This document shows positions 5,535 through 7,931 of a stretch of 7,931 bases of DNA, piece after piece (positions within the stretch are counted from its first letter, which is position 1; each line of letters begins with the position of its first letter). Location of the stretch: NCBI GenBank assembly GCA_050485745.1, contig JBJHBY010000167.1, positions 1 through 7,931 of the forward strand, given 5' to 3'. This DNA is from JBJHBY01 sp050485745. Its GTDB lineage: Bacteria; Pseudomonadota; Gammaproteobacteria; Pseudomonadales; CAMLJR01. The notes below the pieces were generated by a model. That model did no database searches and was not told the origin of the DNA. It saw only the letters and a program-made list of their open reading frames with translations. Position numbers and translations under genes: made by a program.

Positions 5535-5652
5535 TTGCTACATTCTGATAAGACAAAGAACCATTTCCTGCTTTCGGTTGATCCTCTTCCATGACATTCT
5601 ATCGTTCGGGGTCCACTCTTGGCATGCGTATATAGAAAGGGAGATTTTCCAT
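5535..5652. promoter_or_regulatory. Divergent intergenic control region of the LysR gene and the PPOX-PhyH unit
   Basis: This 118-bp gap separates a LysR-type regulator from a divergently transcribed gene pair, the standard arrangement in which such a regulator binds between the genes and controls both. Possible -10 elements are TATATA (5629-5634) for the rightward regulator and TAGAAT (minus strand, near 5597-5602) for the leftward genes. Neither has a good -35, as is common for activator-dependent promoters. GCATGC (5622-5627) is a small palindrome. I cannot assign a specific T-N11-A box. Confidence 0.5.
5637..5643 (+). promoter_or_regulatory. Ribosome binding site of the LysR-type regulator
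   Basis: AAGGGAG lies 9 nt before the ATG at 5653. The frame is open far upstream, across the divergent neighbour, so this site decides the start. Confidence 0.6.
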
Positions 5653-6582
5653 ATGGATATGCACACCTCAAACATCTATTCACTCGTGATTTTCAATGCC
5701 TGCTATCGATTAGGGAGCTTCACCAAGGCTGCATCAGACATGGATATCTCCGTATCAGCCGTGAGCAAGCATATCAGGAGGCTAGAAGGCATCCTAGGAA
5801 CAGAACTGTTCTCGAGAAGCAGGTACGGAGTCCAGCCAACCACAAAAGGTGTTGAGCTACAAAAGCTCACGGGCGAACTTTTCATTTCTCTCAAGAACAT
5901 CGAAAGCCAGCTTTTAGCCACCCGCGAGCATCAGTCGGTGAGTATTATTAGAGTCACCGCTCCCAAGGCTCTGGGTAGGCTTGTTATGCTTCCGGCTCTC
6001 GGTAGAGTTCGCGACAGAAATCCGAATCTTATTTACCATGTTCACCTGTCCGATGACATCATCGATTTTCATCAAAAACCCTTTGACTTCGGCTTGAGAA
6101 TTAATCGCCCAACCAGCAATGATCTGGTTGCCGTGAAGGTCGGATATGTCTTTCCAGTACTGTGCGCAAGCAGGCAGTACATCAAGGACCCTGAGATCAT
6201 CCAGAACCCCAATACACTCCAGAGTTTCAAGTGCTTCGTATGGTCTCAGGATCCCATTTCGAACGTATCAACATGCTGGGTGTTTGATCACGAAGAAGAT
6301 GGAAAATGTTTGGTCAGGATAACCGGTCCCGTAGTATGTAACGACAATGACGCAATTCTTGATCTCGTTCTGAATGGCCAGGGCCTCGCCTTGCTGCCAG
6401 GCTATCTCGCGGAACCCCACATTCGGTCAGAGCGACTGATAAGAATCATGCCAGCGTGGCGACCAAGGCCAGTCCCTATATATCTGATGTATTCAACCCA
6501 CCACCGATCTTCGGAAATATTGAAAGAGATAAGAGCCGACATCACGAACTCTCTCTCCTCTCTGGAGTCCGGGGAACACTGA
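5653..6582 (+). CDS. LysR-type transcriptional regulator
   Basis: A 309-residue regulator of normal family length. The N-terminal winged helix-turn-helix is clear: residues 7-66 include YRLGSFTKAASDMDISVSAVSKHIRRLE (helix-turn-helix with the recognition helix around 33-44) and LGTELFSRSRYGVQPTTKG, the family wing signature. The rest is the two-lobed effector-binding domain, including SIIRVTAPKALGRLVMLPAL (start of lobe I), PFDFGLRI, VVCNDNDAILDLVLNGQGLALLPGY and a final helix. It resembles the subgroup whose members have AP-x-x-x-G-R-x-x-x-x-P and D-x-x-x-R motifs. It is transcribed away from the PPOX-PhyH pair with 118 bp between, so it likely controls that pair in response to a small-molecule ligand and may repress itself. 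It ends 23 bp before the stop of the convergent oxidase gene. Its base composition is near 45-50% G+C in sampled blocks, well below the oxidase gene beside it. Confidence 0.93.
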   Translation: MDMHTSNIYSLVIFNACYRLGSFTKAASDMDISVSAVSKHIRRLEGILGTELFSRSRYGVQPTTKGVELQKLTGELFISLKNIESQLLATREHQSVSIIRVTAPKALGRLVMLPALGRVRDRNPNLIYHVHLSDDIIDFHQKPFDFGLRINRPTSNDLVAVKVGYVFPVLCASRQYIKDPEIIQNPNTLQSFKCFVWSQDPISNVSTCWVFDHEEDGKCLVRITGPVVCNDNDAILDLVLNGQGLALLPGYLAEPHIRSERLIRIMPAWRPRPVPIYLMYSTHHRSSEILKEIRADITNSLSSLESGEH

Positions 6583-6605
6583 AATTCAACCATGCATACC
6601 TCCCC

Positions 6606-7931
6606 TCACGCCCACCCCGCCGGCACCCAGAGAAACGCCGCCACACTCAGCCAGAACACGCCCAGGATATAGATCCATAACGGTCGCAGGACCACGGGCT
6701 CGTAGGGCAGGTGTGTGCCGACGAGGCCCAGGCGCGCGCGCAGGGCTTGCAGCACGGTCAGGGTCGTGGCCAGGGCGGTGTGCAGGGCGAGATAGAGCAG
6801 CATCACCAGCAGCAGCGCGTCGTGGGCATTGCCCGTCACTTCGAGGCCAGCGGTGGCGATCAGACCGGCGAGAATCGCCAGCACGGCAGCACCGGCTCCG
6901 GCGCTCTGCCACAGGCCGGCCTGCAGGCCGCTGGCCTCGCCCAGACACAGGCGCTGTGTCAGCCGGTGGTGGCGCCAGGTTGCGAAGGCCAGCAGGGTAC
7001 CGGCAACGAGCATGGGCCATGCCGGCACACCGCCCTGCTCCGGCACCTGCCACTGCGGTGAGGCCGTCCACAGATAGAACCAGCCGAACAACAGTGAAAG
7101 ATACAGCGCGGCATTGGCCATCAGGGTGACGACCATGCCCCAGAGGCCGGGGCCGTCGCTGGTGCGCGAGTGCAGTGGCGGGTCTCGCGGTTCGTCGTCG
7201 CGCAGGGGTGCGGCGCGGGGATGGGCGCCGTTGTGCCAGCTCCAGCGCAGCAGGAAGAAGGCCGCCAGGGCGCAACCCGCCAGCGCCAGCGGGTAGATGC
7301 GGATCAGCAGGGCGATGCACACCAGGGCCAGGGCCAGAGCGGCCTGCAGGGGGATCCAGGAGTTGGTCGGCAGGTGCACCACCTCGCGGATACGGGCGTC
7401 GAGGGCGGTGGTACCGTAGAGTTCGCGCCGCCCGTGCTCGATTTCGTTGAGGCCGTGGTCGCCGTTGGCGATGGTCTCACCCAGGCGGGGGTTCTCCCAC
7501 AGCGGGTGGCGGGTGCGGACTTCCGGCAGACTGGCAAAATTGTAGGGCGGTGGCGGCAGGCGCATGGCCCACTCCAGGGTGTCCGCACCCCAGGGATTGC
7601 GTGGCGCCTTGCGGCCATGGCGGGCATGCAACAGCAGGTCGACGATGATCATCGCCACGCCCGCCGCCATCACGAAGCCGCCCACGGAGGACAGCAGGTT
7701 CAGTCCGTCCCAACCCACCTCCGTCGGGTAGGTATAGATGCGCCGCGGCATGCCCAGCAGGCCAGTCAGGTGCATCAGCAGAAAGGTCACATTGAAGCCG
7801 ATGAAGGTCAGCCAGAAACCCCAGCGCCCCAGTCGTTCCGAGGGCATGCGCCCGGTGAACTGGGGCAGCCAGTAGTAAAGCCCGGCAATCAGCGGAAACA
7901 GCATGCCCCCCACCAGCACGTAGTGCAGATG
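6606..7931 (-). CDS. ctaD: Cytochrome c oxidase subunit I fused to a subunit III-like domain, C-terminal part
   Basis: The last 441 codons of a membrane protein whose N-terminal part lies past the window edge. The first visible residues are His-Leu-His-Tyr, matching the helix X motif of heme-copper oxidase subunit I, in which the two histidines bind the high-spin heme and the low-spin heme. Next come GLYYWLPQFTGRM and LHW-type helices ending in FLLMHLTGLLGMPRR and GLNLLSSVGGFVMA (helices XI and XII), then PRNPWGADTLEW and LPPPPYNF, typical of the aa3/caa3 subunit I tail. After about residue 190 come two further helices, and then, from about residue 250, a subunit III-like block with five predicted membrane helices (GLWGMVVTLMANAALYLSLLFGWFYLW to the C-terminus). 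The enzyme reduces O2 to water and pumps protons in the cytoplasmic membrane. It is convergent with the LysR gene. Subunits II and others should lie outside the window. Confidence 0.88.
   Translation of the reverse strand, partial: HLHYVLVGGMLFPLIAGLYYWLPQFTGRMPSERLGRWGFWLTFIGFNVTFLLMHLTGLLGMPRRIYTYPTEVGWDGLNLLSSVGGFVMAAGVAMIIVDLLLHARHGRKAPRNPWGADTLEWAMRLPPPPYNFASLPEVRTRHPLWENPRLGETIANGDHGLNEIEHGRRELYGTTALDARIREVVHLPTNSWIPLQAALALALVCIALLIRIYPLALAGCALAAFFLLRWSWHNGAHPRAAPLRDDEPRDPPLHSRTSDGPGLWGMVVTLMANAALYLSLLFGWFYLWTASPQWQVPEQGGVPAWPMLVAGTLLAFATWRHHRLTQRLCLGEASGLQAGLWQSAGAGAAVLAILAGLIATAGLEVTGNAHDALLLVMLLYLALHTALATTLTVLQALRARLGLVGTHLPYEPVVLRPLWIYILGVFWLSVAAFLWVPAGWA

Larger units (their letters stand above)
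4200..6605. other. AT-richer segment, possible acquired cassette
   Basis: Counts in sample 60-base blocks: 17 G/C at 4981-5040, 30 at 5701-5760 and 27 at 6001-6060. Outside it: 39 at 841-900, 39 at 3181-3240 and 44 at 7201-7260. The change on the right is sharp and falls in the 23-bp gap before the oxidase gene. On the left it is more gradual, with 30 G/C at 3841-3900 in the 5' part of the P450 gene. No integrase, tRNA or flanking direct repeat is visible. Confidence 0.55.

Noticed and set aside
5248..5652. Long upstream extension of the LysR frame
   Set aside because: It overlaps the divergent PPOX gene, and the helix-turn-helix begins just after the ATG at 5653, which has its own ribosome binding site.
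6586..7320. A 244-residue minus-strand frame overlapping the oxidase gene
   Set aside because: Arg/Pro/Ala-rich translation typical of an off-frame in very GC-rich DNA; the oxidase frame has clear membrane helices.
1..7931. CRISPR arrays, tRNA or rRNA genes, insertion sequences, toxin-antitoxin or phage genes
   Set aside because: No regularly spaced repeats, no cloverleaf or rRNA motifs and no transposase or integrase signatures seen on either strand.

Overview
The window comes from a GC-rich bacterium, most likely a proteobacterium (Pseudomonadota). The basis is the protein families present and the codon use of the aldehyde dehydrogenase, P450 and oxidase genes; no taxonomic marker is present, so I do not name a genus. 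There are seven substantial genes. None is an obvious transposase, integrase or RNA gene.

Layout. (1) Left, plus strand, GC-rich: the 3' end of a carboxymuconolactone-decarboxylase-family gene (to 253), then a complete NAD(P)-type aldehyde dehydrogenase (352-1818), probably one transcription unit. (2) A convergent junction holding a perfect 14-bp inverted repeat (1836-1887), then a minus-strand PPOX/F420-type split-barrel protein (1902-2369). (3) A 395-bp stretch with no intact gene, holding a short degenerate ORF (2586-2699). (4) A minus-strand cytochrome P450 (2765-4006). (5) An AT-richer segment, about 4200 to 6600: a PhyH-like Fe(II)/2-oxoglutarate enzyme (4213-5103) and a second small PPOX-type protein (5124-5534), both minus strand, with a LysR-type regulator transcribed divergently (5653-6582). 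(6) Right edge, minus strand, very GC-rich: the C-terminal part of a cytochrome c oxidase subunit I fused to a subunit III-like domain (6606 to past the edge).

Most interesting point: the PhyH-like enzyme has its iron-binding motif as His-Gln-Gly (H125-Q126-G127) where hydroxylases have His-x-Asp. The distal His234 and the 2-oxoglutarate-binding Arg245 are intact. Replacing this carboxylate with Gly or Ala is the hallmark of Fe(II)/2-oxoglutarate halogenases (SyrB2, CytC3, WelO5, BesD), in which chloride fills the vacant iron site. The protein is therefore a candidate non-heme iron halogenase, or another radical-transfer enzyme, in a new sequence context.

How the genes may work together (inference): the LysR regulator may control the divergent PPOX-PhyH pair, with the same-strand P450 downstream possibly read through. 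That would be a small oxidative tailoring or catabolic cassette inserted among genes of different base composition. The aldehyde dehydrogenase and CMD-family protein fit oxidative breakdown of a small organic substrate, but nothing in the sequence names the substrate.
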